Source: Henricia sp. BOLD:AAB3569
Taxonomy: Eukaryota > Echinodermata > Asteroidea > Spinulosida > Echinasteridae
DNA length: 64,000 bases
NCBI GenBank assembly: GCA_037783545.1
Contig: JBBELK010000314.1
Coordinates: 496,001 to 560,000 of the forward strand
Direction of reading: 5' to 3'
The notes under the pieces were generated by a model, which did no database searches, was not told the DNA's origin, and saw nothing but the letters and a program-made list of their open reading frames with translations. Below, in pieces: positions 12,895 to 24,616 of this stretch. Each line of letters starts with the position of its first letter. The stretch's first letter is position 1. The position numbers and the translations under genes are program-made.

Positions 12895-12975
12895 GTGAAA
12901 AGATCTACAATGACTCGGACAGGATTCGAACCTGGGCCGCAGAGGTACATGTAGAAGGCGGGAAAGTACCACTCC
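12895..12975 (-). mobile_element. SINE head fragment
   Basis: The plus strand GACAGGATTCGAACCTGGGC and the following 40 bp are the complement of a tRNA-like B box and anticodon region. Truncated. Confidence 0.4.
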
Positions 12976-13399
12976 AAATCTTTCCAAATAAAAATAATTT
13001 ATCTTATCACAGACGGCCCACTCAAAGGTATTTATGATGCGTTCAAGTTTATACAACTGAGCTAACAAAAATTGGATTACCAAAACAAAATATCACGCCA
13101 CCAAAAATCCATATACGGTATGTCAACAGATAGGGTGTCAAATGCACAAATCCCACAGCTAAGCCCTAGCGAGAATTGTTTTACCGAAGCAGGGTGCCGA
13201 ATTTCACCGGCTTGCCCTAAGGTTCTGAACTTATTACTGAAATATCACTTGAAAATGTCATAATTTGTGAAATTCTTGACACCGGGGCTCAGACAAATGT
13301 CATGAACTATATTTATGTTGCATGCGCAGGGTGTACCTATTTTGGTTAGAATGCAAAATACATGTTCTGTCTCCACAGCTTTTTAATTTTAAAGGCCAA

Positions 13400-13547
13400 T
13401 AGACTGTATCGAATATCCGCCATTTTGTGGGGCAGTTTCTTTGTTCCTCGAGGACATGCATGGTTGCACATATTGTGCATCCATTGTTGAACAGTTTGAG
13501 TAACAAAAGGTGCCCCACGAAATGGCGGCTATTCGATACGGTCTATA
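13400..13547. mobile_element. TATAGACCGTATCG MITE, copy 2
   Basis: 148-bp copy with inverted ends around GGACATGCATGGTTGCACAT. No insert. Confidence 0.8.
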
Positions 13548-13659
13548 CCATTTGCAAGATTAAACTTTTTATGGATTTTTGGAACAAGGGCATCACATCT
13601 AGTCGACTATTAAAGAAGAATTTTTGTAAACTAGCCTGCAGAAATTTCAGCTACAAAAG

Positions 13660-14022
13660 GCCTGTCGACATTGGAGAGACAATGGGTACTTTTCCCATTT
13701 TTAATCCAGTGCGGACAGCCTAGGAAGTTTTCCTCTCAGTAACTTTTCCCGAGTCCAGCGGTTACTTTTCCTGGCCAACTGCTGCCCAGGAAAATTGACC
13801 AGGGAACTTTTCCCGAGACGATAAGTCAAATGCGGACACCGTGAAGGTCATACTGTGAAGGGACACTTCCATGGCATGCTCTCCTACGATCTCGGTAAAA
13901 TGTTCCCGTGTCAAAACGTTCAAATGCGGACTACATGTAGCAGTCAAATGTAGCCATTTTTCATTTTACCATCGTCTCGGTAAAACCTGCCGAAAATCAA
14001 GTCCAATGCGGACACGGCTATA
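13660..14022. mobile_element. GTCCGCATTGGAC-type MITE, copy 3
   Basis: Nearly full copy ending AAGTCCAATGCGGACACGGC. The 5' end is slightly shortened. Confidence 0.7.
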
Positions 14023-15457
14023 GATGCACACATGCTTCAAAAAACCTTTAAAATTCATGCGTGGTTTTTGTGTTACATGTAGGTGAATGTTAAATAAAAT
14101 GTGTGCGCACACATGTTTTTTATAACCACTTTCAGTTATTTACTTACAAAAAAAATGCCATCTTGAACAGAAATAAACTCACGTCGTATTTGTTATCAAC
14201 ACTTTGAGTAACATTTTTCTTGTCAAATCATGAAATCAAATTTTCGGGCATTGGAAATGATGTAATGCGCTTTTAAAGGCACAGGCTCGTCAGCAATGCG
14301 CGAGCGCCAAATTCGTGCCATGAAATACGCAGCTCCATGCACTGTTTGGACTAGCCCAAAATCTAGGCCGTGGGTTCAGAGCCTACGTATATTTAGCCTA
14401 GGCCAGTTAATGTTGCTACCAACTGTCTGATTAAAACAGCAGGGAATGATAGCCCACTCAAATTCCCAGGCACTTACATCATCAGACACAACAGCGAGGG
14501 ACTAAAATATAGGCATGCACCCCTCAAAATTTAGGAGTGAAATAAATTAGACATTTTCTTAAAAAACACTTTTTTTTCAGCAAACTTATTTTTTTTCAGA
14601 TTTACTTATTTTTGGTTCGCATCTACATGTACGCGGTCAAAAATGCATGGGCGCTGTGTACTGCGTGTGCGTGATCCAACGCACACGCAGTATATGATGT
14701 GCACCACAGAGGGCATGACGCAAGCCACATAGTACCTGATCAACTGAGAACGAATATTTGAAACGCCCTGCCAAGACCAGGAAAACGCATGTATGGATTT
14801 TCATGGTTTTTTAAACGTGGTACATTTGACAAAGCTGAAATTTCTTCGGATGAGTTTGTTGATGTCTTTCTTTTGATTTATAATGGTTTTATTCGCAGAA
14901 TCGCTCGAAAACAGAGCAAGTCTCATATGTTTTGTACACAAGGTCTGAAGCCATGGTCAACTACTCAGTTCTTTCAATACCGTATTTCACAGAATATAGA
15001 GGGGGAGAAGCAAAAATCAAATTCGATTTCCACCCAAATTTCATTAAGTTTTGCTAAAATGAAAAAAGTCACTAGATATGAAATGATCAAAAAGTAGAAT
15101 CTGGTTCCTCAATCTCTAAACTAAAACGCAGATGTACATGTACATGCCTGACCAAAATTCCGATCCAGTGAGGCATTTGAGGGAAACCAGACAAACAGAA
15201 AACTAAAACCATCCGGTTTTTCAATTCAGTGGGGGTTTTGGGTGGGGGATAGATTTATATACCCAATACTTGGATGACCTATTGACCTTTCAACAATAGA
15301 GATGTACTAAAGGTTTGTTTGGTTAATGCATGAGTGACAGGTGTGGTATTGAAAAGTGTAGCAAAAGTTTGCTGGAGGGTTTAAAATTTTCACTAGGCCA
15401 GTCTACATACAGGTAGTAATTATTGCATCCGTTCAGAAGTGTGTTAAAGGCCCAGGG

Positions 15458-15600
15458 TAGACCCTTTGCAGGGGCGACCATGACAGGGGGCAGTCACATT
15501 GTCATTGTGTGTCAAGCACAAGTAAGCACTTTGTGGATCTATTGTCACATTTAAATATGAAAACCTGCCCCCTGTCATGGCCGCCGGCGCAAAGGGTCTA
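15458..15600. mobile_element. TAGACCCTTTGC MITE related to 52278-52424
   Basis: The ends TAGACCCTTTGCAGGGGCG and their complement are inverted. It shares GGATCTATTGTCACATTTAA internally. Confidence 0.75.
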
Positions 15601-15879
15601 TTTGCAAAGTAGACTGCAGAAATTTTAGCTACGTACAAAAGATCAAAATCCATGCACATTTTTAAAAAAAACATTAAGTTGTTAATTTTTATCCAGAAAG
15701 TACCATTTTGGACAGAAATAAATTCATGTGGTGTTTGTTACCATTGCTATCAACACTTTGAGTAGTACAATTTTGGGTCATTGCAAATGATATTTGGGCC
15801 TTAGAATTTACTTGAAACAACGGTGGAACTTGTTTCTGTGCATCATTTTGGCTGAAGCCGTGTGCGCATTGAATGCGCA

Positions 15880-16275
15880 CACGGCTTCAGATTGGACCTG
15901 TTTTTCGGGAGGTTTTACCGATACGATGGTAAAATAAAAAATGGCTCAATTTTACTGCTGTCCGCATTTGGACTTTTTGACAGGGGAAAATTTTACCGAG
16001 ACCGTGGGAGAGCATGCGCAGCGTCCCTTTGTAGTTTGACCTTCACAGCCCAGACGTACGCTTCTGGGGTACTTTTACCGACTCGCTGTGTCCGCACTGG
16101 ACTCAGGGAAAAATTCCATGATCAATTTAAGTAACCGCTGGAAAGTAACCGCTGGACTCAGGAAAAGTTTCTGAGAGGAAAACGTCCTAGGCTGTCCGCA
16201 TTGGACTTAAAATGGGAAAAGTACCCATTGTCTCGGTAAGTTTTCCCTAAAAAGTCCAATGCGGACAGTCAGGCC
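15880..16275. mobile_element. GTCCGCATTGGAC-type MITE, copy 4, inverted
   Basis: Reverse orientation of copy 1, ending AAAAGTCCAATGCGGACAG. Confidence 0.7.
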
Positions 16276-17724
16276 TTTATGTGCACTGTCAATGAACAGT
16301 TTTTTGCACCTTGAAAACCATGGGCATATTGTTACAAATGCCCTCTCTCATATAAGTGGACCAGCTGGCTACCATGTGGTTTCAATTCAGGCACACTAAT
16401 TCTAAATTAACTTAAACAGTTTGCACTCTGCTACATGTACATGTACATACTAGCAACCATTATTTTGTTAAATTTAATGGAAATAATATTATATTCGGTT
16501 ATTGCTTGAGAACCCATGCATACAACCTAAAAATTGTGATATTTTTCCTCTTAATTTTGTGTTTTTTAATCATCAAACTAGCATTTTTACATGGCTTTAA
16601 GGGCCTAAATGTATTCTGTTAGTCACACATCCTGGCACTTTTGTGACCCAGTGTCGTATGCGATTGTAAACGGGCATAGCACCATGACTGGAGTGAAAAC
16701 AAATTTGTTCATGCTTAGATACGTGTACATGTACGCGTTGCGTAGACAACGACTTTGTTCCTACGCTTGTCACCATGGGCACACCATTGTTTTCACTTCA
16801 GCCCAACGGGAAGTGACGTTGCAGCGCTAGCAAAGTAGCAAATTTTATGACCCAATTTTTTAACCGTTAGAAACAAACAACATATCCACAGACCACTACA
16901 AATCACTGTACCATAGATGATTAATTATTTGTAATATAAAAGATTCAAGTCTAAATCACTCATTCAAATAGATTTCAGTGCAACGTTTGGACACATGCCC
17001 TTGTTTGACGTTTGATTTCTACAGCGAATTCAAGAACCGTGTCTTTGGAAATGATTGTCCATTTATCAGTCTCATGTCATGCACCACAAAAATGGGGAAA
17101 TCAGTAACAATGTAGGCTACACGTTTTGATCAACTGGTATAGAAATCTTTTCAAAATGTCAACAGGTTAACTGACAATGACTGACAAAAAAGGCAGTTGA
17201 AATAAAATATTGGGGAAAAAATACCATACACGTTCGCCAGTTGAGACTTCATGCGAAAAAAAGTCTATAGAACATTTCGGTTTAAAAAACAAAAAGGAAA
17301 ATTTACAAAAACAATTCCGACTGCTAAATTTATGTTTTCTCACCAAACTTGCAATTTCGGTATAAAATTTCATACATATTCGCTACTAATTCTTCCAATT
17401 CTTGCCTAATTCTTGACATGATTAAATGCCCCAGAAAGTGTACATTTGGTGAGGAAACATGATTTTAAGCAGTGAGAAAATTAAGTTTTTGGGTTTTTTT
17501 GAAACTTCAAAAAATTAAAAGAAAATTGAAATTTTATGTCATGCTCCATAAACTTGGTGCATGAAGTCTATGCTATTTTTTTTCATTCTTTCCCATCAAA
17601 ATTTGACAATCCATTATCACACAAATGTTCACTAACAACCTGAACAAGCTCCGGGTCAAGTTTGTGCCCAGATACTTTCAAACAATAATGTTAAAATCGT
17701 TTCAGATAACCAACAATCACTCAC

Positions 17725-17844
17725 CAGCTCCGCGACCAGTTCAACAGCAGCGGCGCCTCTGGTCAGGCCGGCCAGGGCAACGACCACAAACACGGCGAGC
17801 AGAAACAGTCCGTGCACGCTCAGTAGTCTTCCAGTGTAGAGCAT
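17725..17844 (-). CDS. Putative first coding exon with signal peptide, gene unidentified
   Basis: A 120-nt minus-strand exon opening with ATG and ending in-frame at CTG followed by a strong donor (gtgagt). The 40 residues are MLYTGRLLSVHG, then a hydrophobic core LFLLAVFVVVALAGL, then TRGAAAVELVAEL. This is a classic signal peptide or signal-anchor layout, with a likely cleavage site after the small-residue run. Base composition is GC-richer than its surroundings, as expected of coding sequence. The partner exons should lie at lower coordinates; I could not recognise any between 17700 and 1, where the sequence is mostly repeats. It could be a long secreted-protein gene whose other exons are short or off the left edge, or a chance ORF. 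Confidence 0.4.
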
Positions 17845-20640
17845 TTTCAGCGCTCGAAATTTCCCTCCAAAGACAATTCGAGCACAGATTTCCGCGTCAA
17901 AGTCTCACACGTGTGTCCAGTCGTTAAATGAACACCTGGGGTAAAGTGTCCTGGTGTTGATTTTGGCAAGAAAACGGCGTTTAAAAATTGATACAGCATC
18001 CAGCTTTCAAAACACGAAACTAGCGAAATCGGGTAAAAATGACACACAAACCGTCTGCAGTTGGTATACTTGGAAAAACGAGCCCAAATAAAGCGACGGA
18101 TTGCTTCCTGCAGAGATGTGCTGTAGCCCCAGGCTATAACTCACTAATTTAGAGATTTTGCAGGGGTTTTGCCGAGAATTGGGCCTACTTTGAGCCAAAA
18201 TAGACAATAATACGACCCCAAATTTAGAGTGCCTTTTGGCCGGGCAAAAACTGTACGACAGTGTGATTTGTGTAGAGCATATCAATCGACCAGCCGCGTG
18301 TTAATATGCGGTTTTCGAAGCTGCTGGATTTGGCTTTAAATTCAAAATTTGCTTTTCTGTGTTTTCTTTCTGCAGGTCACCATTTAGCTCCGAAGGCTGG
18401 TTTATGTATGCACAACAGAGGTATAACTTTAAGTTTGTGTTGAAGAAAGACGCCTTTCAAGCTCATCTCATTTAGCGGAAATGTTTCTGAAGTGTTTCCA
18501 TCCCAAGCCCGAGACAAAGCCAGTGTTTCGTAATGGACACTGCAGGTGCACAAGGTTGTTCCATTAGTTTTCGAAGGGTAGACATTTACCACGTCCAAAC
18601 TTTAACGTTTATAAATTCAAATATTTCTTGCATTTCATCAATGCAAAGATAACAAAATTGAAATTAACGTTAACAAAGTTTTAATTTTAATTGAATTGTG
18701 TAATTTCTATTTAATTTGAGAGTAAAATTATGTACGTAAAGAGTAACAACCCCTATTTTTAAATGGAGCAGTCCTAAAGCTCGCAAACTTTTTATGCAGT
18801 GTCAAGCGCGTTTTTGCGACCGTGACTAGAAGTACATGCATGTATATTGTGTATACGAATGGTAAACCTGTTTCAGCAGCAGTCGAGAAAACACGACTTT
18901 GCAATGCGAAAGTGTTTGAACTTTTTTAAAGATTTATCTCCACAAAAACTAAACTTTTAGAAATAAATGCAAAGATCAAACTGTATTCTCTTTCGATGGG
19001 TTATTTTTATATATTTATCCATTCCAGACAAAAAAAGGTCAGTCTTTTTAACCGCAAGGTACGGAAATCAAACAGACCGACTGGGTCAAATTTACCAGAC
19101 CATGTCAAATTAACGGAAGACGAAAAAAGTACAAGATTGCCCAAGAAAAATACAACACTGTTAAAGTAGTGTTAAATTTTCCGTTTCCGTGTCAGAATTT
19201 ACCTTAAAACAAATGTCTCTCTAGTCTGCTTAGCTATAAAACCCCAGTACATCATTTGCAGTTACCCAACATTTTACTTCACGAGTTGACAAGAAAAACC
19301 CGACTAAAAGTGTTGAGCAATGGTAACAAACACATCATGATTTTATCCCGTGTAAAATGAGTAACTTTTTCATTATCCGTGTTATTTAATTGTGTCTTTC
19401 CCATGAGGATATGTAATTAGGAATAACACATCCTATTACTAATTGGTTCCGAGCGTCTGGTCGTTGGGGGAAGGACCGGGGTGTTAGAGTACCGTGACCC
19501 ACGGGGTTACAGATCGATGTCCTCTTCGGCGAAAATATTGGGTAAATAAAATAGACTACTGAATAGAAAAGTCACCTTTGTGTGTTGTCAGTGTTACTGG
19601 ATCTACACTAAAACCAGTGAACCGTTTCCCCTGTGCTTTAGCAATGAACGTTTCAGATTACCAGTGAATGTTTAAACCCAATTGCCCTGGCAACTGACGT
19701 CACACTTTAGTAGCCTATAGACCATATCAAATGGCTGCCATCTTGTAGGGCAGTTTCTTTGTTCCTTGAGGACATGCATGGTTGCACATTTTGTGCTCAC
19801 TTTGTTGACCAATTTAAATGACAAAAGTTGGCCTACAAAATGGCGGCTATTCGATACGGTCTATACTTAGTGATTATGCGCCTATAAATTGTTCCCACCA
19901 CCCCTCCCCTTGGGCTACCCCAACTAAGATAGATTGTCACTTTTCGGGTAACAAAATCCCCACCCCTGGGGCAAAATTTAGGTGACAAAAATCCCCACCT
20001 ACGGGTGCAAAACATACACGTTTTGTATACGATGCCCATTTCAATGGGTCAAAATCCCCACCCTGGGGGCGGGGCAGCGCTGGGGGAGGGGGAATCGATA
20101 GGTGCAATTTTCAACTGTGGACATTATTTATCCTACCCCTAGCAGTGTACATGTTGTATTGTGTTACGGTATCTAATCTCCGTATTGCGACGACCCCACA
20201 TAGTGCACAGTGTGCTGATTCACCGTTTCCGAGCCCATACCGAGCCGATGACTAAGCGGTACCGCCAACCCTAATCGACCCCGTCTCAGCTGGTTCACTT
20301 GAGAGGGGATGTTTCGATTTGGGAGTCTACTTGGGGGGACTTTTTTGTTACGCAGGGAAAAATGAAACGCAGACTGTTTTGTTTTTAAAGAGAGAGACAA
20401 TGGCTCGGTTGTGTATGTTGGCTTAAAGAAAAACATACACAAGTGAATTGAAATAATCAACTGACTAAACACATTTTATTTTAATCACTTTGTCTATAAT
20501 CAGACGTTAGCATTTTGCCTAATGGCACAGTCACCTTTTCATGAATTATTTTACACCTTGGCGTTACCGTACGGGTAAAGACCATGGTTTAAACAAGATC
20601 GATTTTGTATTGAAACACGTTGGCTTCTTAGAAGTATACC
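17845..20640. other. Upstream of the signal-peptide exon; no gene recognised
   Basis: 17845-18300 is moderately CG-rich and could hold the 5' UTR and promoter of the minus-strand gene. 18600-19700 is AT-rich without features. 19880-20100 is C-rich with repeated AAAATCCCCACC words. Confidence 0.35.
19716..19865. mobile_element. TATAGACCGTATCG MITE, copy 3
   Basis: Diverged 150-bp copy; the left end is TATAGACCATATCAAATGGC and the right end is intact. Confidence 0.75.
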
Positions 20641-21440
20641 CGAGGGAGTATACCACTTTGCCTGATACCTCAGCTGGTGGAGCATCTCCCTGCGTGGTGT
20701 GTCGGGGGTCTTGGGGAAACCTGTGGGAGTATACCACTGTGCCTCATAGCTCAGCTGGTAGAGCATCTGCCCAGTGTGTCAGAGGTCTTTGGAAAAACCT
20801 GAGGCGTGTACCACTGTGCCTCGTAGCTCAGCTGGTAGAGCATCTGCCCGGTGTGTCAGAGGTATTGGGGGAAACCTGAGGGAGTATACCACTGTGCCTC
20901 ATAGCTCAGCTGGTAGAGCATCTGCCTGGTATGTCAGAGGTATTGGGGGAAACCTGAGGGAGCATTCCACTGTGCCTCATAGCTCAGCTGGTAGAGCATC
21001 TGCCTAATGTGTCAGAGGACTTGGGGAAAACCTGAGGGAGAATACTACTGTGCCTCATAGCTCAGCTGGTAGAGCATCTGCCAGGTGTGTCAGAGGTCTT
21101 GGGGAAACCTGAGAGAGTATACCACCCTTCCTCAGCTTAGCTGGTGAAGCATCTGCCTGGTGTGTCAGGGGTCTTGGGGGATTGGGGCAGGGAGGGGGAC
21201 CCGAGGGAATATACCACTGTGTCTCATAGCTCAGCTGGTAGAGCATTTCCCTTGTGTGTCAGAGGTATTGGGGGAAAACATGATGGGGTATACCACCGAC
21301 TCCTAGCTCAGCTGATAAAGCATCTGCCTGGTGCGTCAGAGGTTTGGGAAAAACTTGAGGGATGTACCACTGTGCATCATAGCACAGCTGGTAGAGCATC
21401 TGCCCAGTGTGCATGTCAGGGGTCTTGGTTTCGATTGTCG
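20640..21440 (+). repeat. Tandem array of ~78-bp tRNA-like units, array 1
   Basis: About ten head-to-tail units (78 bp in the regular copies, some with insertions). Each contains CCTCATAGCTCAGCTGG, TAGAGCATCTGCC, GTGTGTCAGAGG and ACCTGAGGGAG. The 5' part matches a tRNA acceptor strand, D-arm and A box. CCTCA can pair with TGAGG as an acceptor-like stem, and TCTG with CAGA as an anticodon-like stem. The T-arm/B box (GGTTCGANTCC) is missing in the repeated units; only the last unit keeps a TTTCGATT remnant (about 21429-21437). Homologous to 47382-47965. Confidence 0.8.
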
Positions 21441-21940
21441 ATGAGGACCGTATGATTTTTCTCTCATCCATGCATATGTCATGTCAATATTTCGTTCGAT
21501 TTCCACAAATTGAGTGGCATAAAAATGTAGGCCTACAACAGACAGCTAGGCGACGGGGTAAATCCAAGGAAAATCACCTGTGGTCACAGCGGATGAGTCA
21601 TGTTATTGGCCTCATGTCGTGACAAACAGGTTTTAGTATCGAGATTACGGGGTTTTAGTGAATGTTGTTTACGACCTCGCGAGTCTGGGATGTTCATACA
21701 AAAATTATTGTCGTGGCAAACCACAAGCCAATGGCATAAATTCAACCTGGGTTTCATACAATTACTTGATGGGAGTTTGGACAAAGTTCCAATATAACAA
21801 AAGCACATTTTCCGGTATAAAAAATACCTTTCTTTATTTCAACTTTGTACAAATTTGAGTCTTGACAGTAAAACCGTACAATTATTCTGTAATCAAAAAG
21901 TATAAAATTTTAAACTCTGACGCAAATTCAGAAATTAATT

Positions 21941-21985
21941 GCCTAACGTTTCGACCCTAGCAGCTAGGGTCTTCTTCAAATGCAG
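21941..21985 (-). ncRNA. Hammerhead-like ribozyme core, probably decayed
   Basis: The minus strand reads TTGAAGAA, then the perfect stem GACCCTAG/CTAGGGTC with a CTG loop, then GAAACG. This matches the CUGANGA - stem II - GAAA layout of hammerhead ribozymes in Penelope-like retroelements. One core base appears changed (TTGA for CTGA), so activity is doubtful. Stems I and III are not convincingly closed. Confidence 0.35.
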
Positions 21986-22075
21986 AAATTCAGAAAGTGC
22001 ACAAACCTGAAAAACAATATTTTGACACTTCAGTGACTTAAAGGGCCTAAAATGCTCAATAACTTTATGCACAGT

Positions 22076-22352
22076 TTTTGGCGTAGTGGTTCTTTCCTCG
22101 CCTTTCACCTCTGGGGTCCCGGGTTCGAATCCGGGGCGTGTATGTGGATTGGGTTTGCAGTCCCTACTTGACCGCGTGGGTTTTCCCCTGGGGCATTTCT
22201 CTGGGGGTTTTCCTCCCACTTCTAAAACTGCAACTCCTTCTTCGTCTTCTCAAGTTGATAATATAGTATAGTTAAAGCTAAAACCGTATAGTTGATGGCA
22301 TAAAGGGCCTTAGTTGCCGAAGATGCCATAAAATAAACAACAACAACAACAA
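22076..22352 (+). mobile_element. tRNA-headed SINE with CAA tail
   Basis: Begins TTGGCGTAGTGGTTCTTTCC (A box) and has CCCGGGTTCGAATCC (B box) about 40 bp downstream. A non-tRNA body follows (GCCGAAGATGCCATAAAATA), then a (CAA)n tail at 22336-22352. The whole layout is that of an RNA polymerase III SINE. Confidence 0.8.
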
Positions 22353-23699
22353 GACATTACTATTGTTCATTTTGATGCCCCATGAATAAAAAGTGGCATT
22401 TTTTCAACTTTGAAAATGTCTTCACATAAACTCACAGAAAGAGGGCGCTGTTTGGGGCATGTCACATTAGGAACACACAGCAGAAAAGCAAAGAAAAAAC
22501 ATAAGACTTCAAACTGGAATTGTGGAAAAATGCTGCAGTTTCCAGACTTAGTTTTTTGATGGTTTGCAACAGGCAACATGTAAAACAAACCTAAACCGTC
22601 ATGGGTTACAAAAGTTTCAGCAAGTTGGAGAAAATTGTGAAAACATTTGTGCCCAGTTGAATGACATTTTCCTGTGTTTTCCTAATGTGACATCCCACTT
22701 TGCTCATGCATATGTAAAAAATCTTGATTTTAACCCCCAAACAACTTCCAAGTAGGGTTTTTATGATTGTAAATTAATGGACTAGTTCCATAGCACAGAT
22801 TTCATTGATAAAAACACCATTTCAGGGGCCCTTTAAGCATTAAATGGTGAAAACAATCAAATGGTGAGAGCGCGTAGCGTGAAGCCCCAACGGTGTGGGG
22901 TCTATATTCTCTGTTGGATTCTAGATGCTCTGTGGTGCGATCTGAGGCAATATTTAACCACTTTAAGCAGACTAAAGTGTGATGTCATATAAGGCAGATA
23001 CCCCAAGGTTTTTTTTGGTTTTTTTAGGAAAAGAGGGAAGAGGGCATGCCCCGCCCCCTGGATCCGCCCTTGAGTGTGGACTCGACTACAGCCCTGATTA
23101 TGCTGAATATGGCACACCGCTGGACACGACAGTCAAGTGAACTCGTCTTTAAGACTTGGGGAGTCATCCGAGTCTTCTAGTATCAAATCTGCAAAGTTAC
23201 AAAAAAACAAAACAATACGGGTCTATTGTTGGTTTTTTAACATACATGTATTTAAGTCACAACCGACCACAACCGACCACTTACAGATTGAAGAAAAAAG
23301 TGCTCAGTTTTAGAGCCCGGAGGAAAAAATAATTTCGAACAAGCATATATAGAGAAACCTACAAAATTTCAGACAAGTTCAATGCGTCTTATTTTCCATT
23401 GCAACATCCCAGGATAAGGAGAGTGGCCCTTCCTAAGACGCGTCTAAGCGCTTTGTGAAATCGCCCCCTGGTCATGTATTTAAATCAAGTAACAGGTCTC
23501 GCCAGTTAGTACAAGTTATCAACTAGCCACTGAGACATGGGATTGATTTTACAACAGTTAAGACGAGTTCAATGCATCCTAATTCCCATAGCAACGTCCC
23601 AAGATAAGAAGGTCACTCTTCCTCAGATGCGTCTTAGCGCTTTGTGAAATCAACCCTTGGTTGCTGAAATTAGCCGACTTAAGTCGTTGCTCTGTAGAC

Positions 23700-23885
23700 T
23701 GTAGCCACAAAGTGCGAGAGAACAGGACAGAAGAAAAACTCCACACAGATATGGAAGAAACCCATGGAATCAAGCAGTGACTGAGAACCCAATCCACATA
23801 CTGACCCAAACGGGATTCGAACCAGGGCCACGGAGGTGGAAGGCGAGGACAGTTCCACTAAACCAACTTGAAGGAGCATGCCCAG
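23700..23885 (-). mobile_element. tRNA-headed SINE fragment
   Basis: The minus strand has a Pol III head with a CTGGTTCGAATCCCGTTTG B box (plus 23809-23827) followed by ATGTGGATTGGGTTCTCAG, as in the SINE at 22076. Truncated, with no tail seen. The flanking 23880-24115 resembles an inverted copy of 1-440. Confidence 0.6.
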
Positions 23886-24616
23886 ATCCCATTTTTTGAG
23901 TGCCCCCATTTTTCCCCATGGGTGTTCAGATTTTGATACCATATCATTTGTCATATTTTTCTCATCACCATTCTGAAATTGCGCACTCTCAATCCGTATA
24001 TTTTCAAGGATATCATAAAAAAAACACTGATGTTTTGTAAACTAATTTATCCGTTCCATAAGGCAGTGCAGTGATTACACCAACCTTTTGCTACCACATC
24101 AAAAATTTTCATTGATAGTATATGTTTTCTGGTTCAGTTTTAACAAAGTACCGCAAATTTGAATGCAGTTTGGGATCATCCTTCAATTATTTAAAGAGAG
24201 CATTCAATTTGGTTTTTCGAGCACGCAATTGGGAAAATTCCGCACTCAAATTTAAAACTACGCGCATTTAATTTTGAAATACCAGCGAAAATCATTCAAA
24301 TTCGCCCAAGCCCCGGGCTTGTGCTAAATTGAATGAAGATTCAATGCTTTGTATTTGAATGATGCAAATTCTAATCTGGATGTCTTAGCGAACAAATGTG
24401 AATGTCTTTAAACGAAATTGAATAATGGGAAAATGAATAAGAACCAGAGAAATTGCGTACTTCCACAAACGAAATAAAATGCATTTCTGATGAATTCGAG
24501 CGAGAAAACCTATATTTTGGGGAGGTGTTTTATATGATTGTTAGGTTAGAACGAAATCCATTTTCTGGAAAAAAAATCTGAACAAAATTGTCTAATCCCC
24601 AAGTTTTACAAGTGCT

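Larger units (their letters stand above)
14281..17720. other. Non-coding or intronic stretch
   Basis: Contains MITE copies at 15458 and 15880 and AT-rich sequence. A 102-codon plus-strand ORF at 14789-15097 overlaps words repeated near 25376 and 53690 (GGTCTGAAGCCATGG), so I regard it as repeat-derived. Could be intron of the minus-strand gene whose first exon is at 17844. Confidence 0.35.

Noticed and set aside
14789-15097. 102-aa ORF as a gene
   Set aside because: It contains words repeated elsewhere in the window (around 25376 and 53690), has no recognised family, and lacks splice or promoter context.
20640-21440. Array of functional tRNA genes
   Set aside because: The units resemble tRNA 5' halves but lack a T-arm/B box and proper variable-loop spacing, so I call them tRNA-like repeats.
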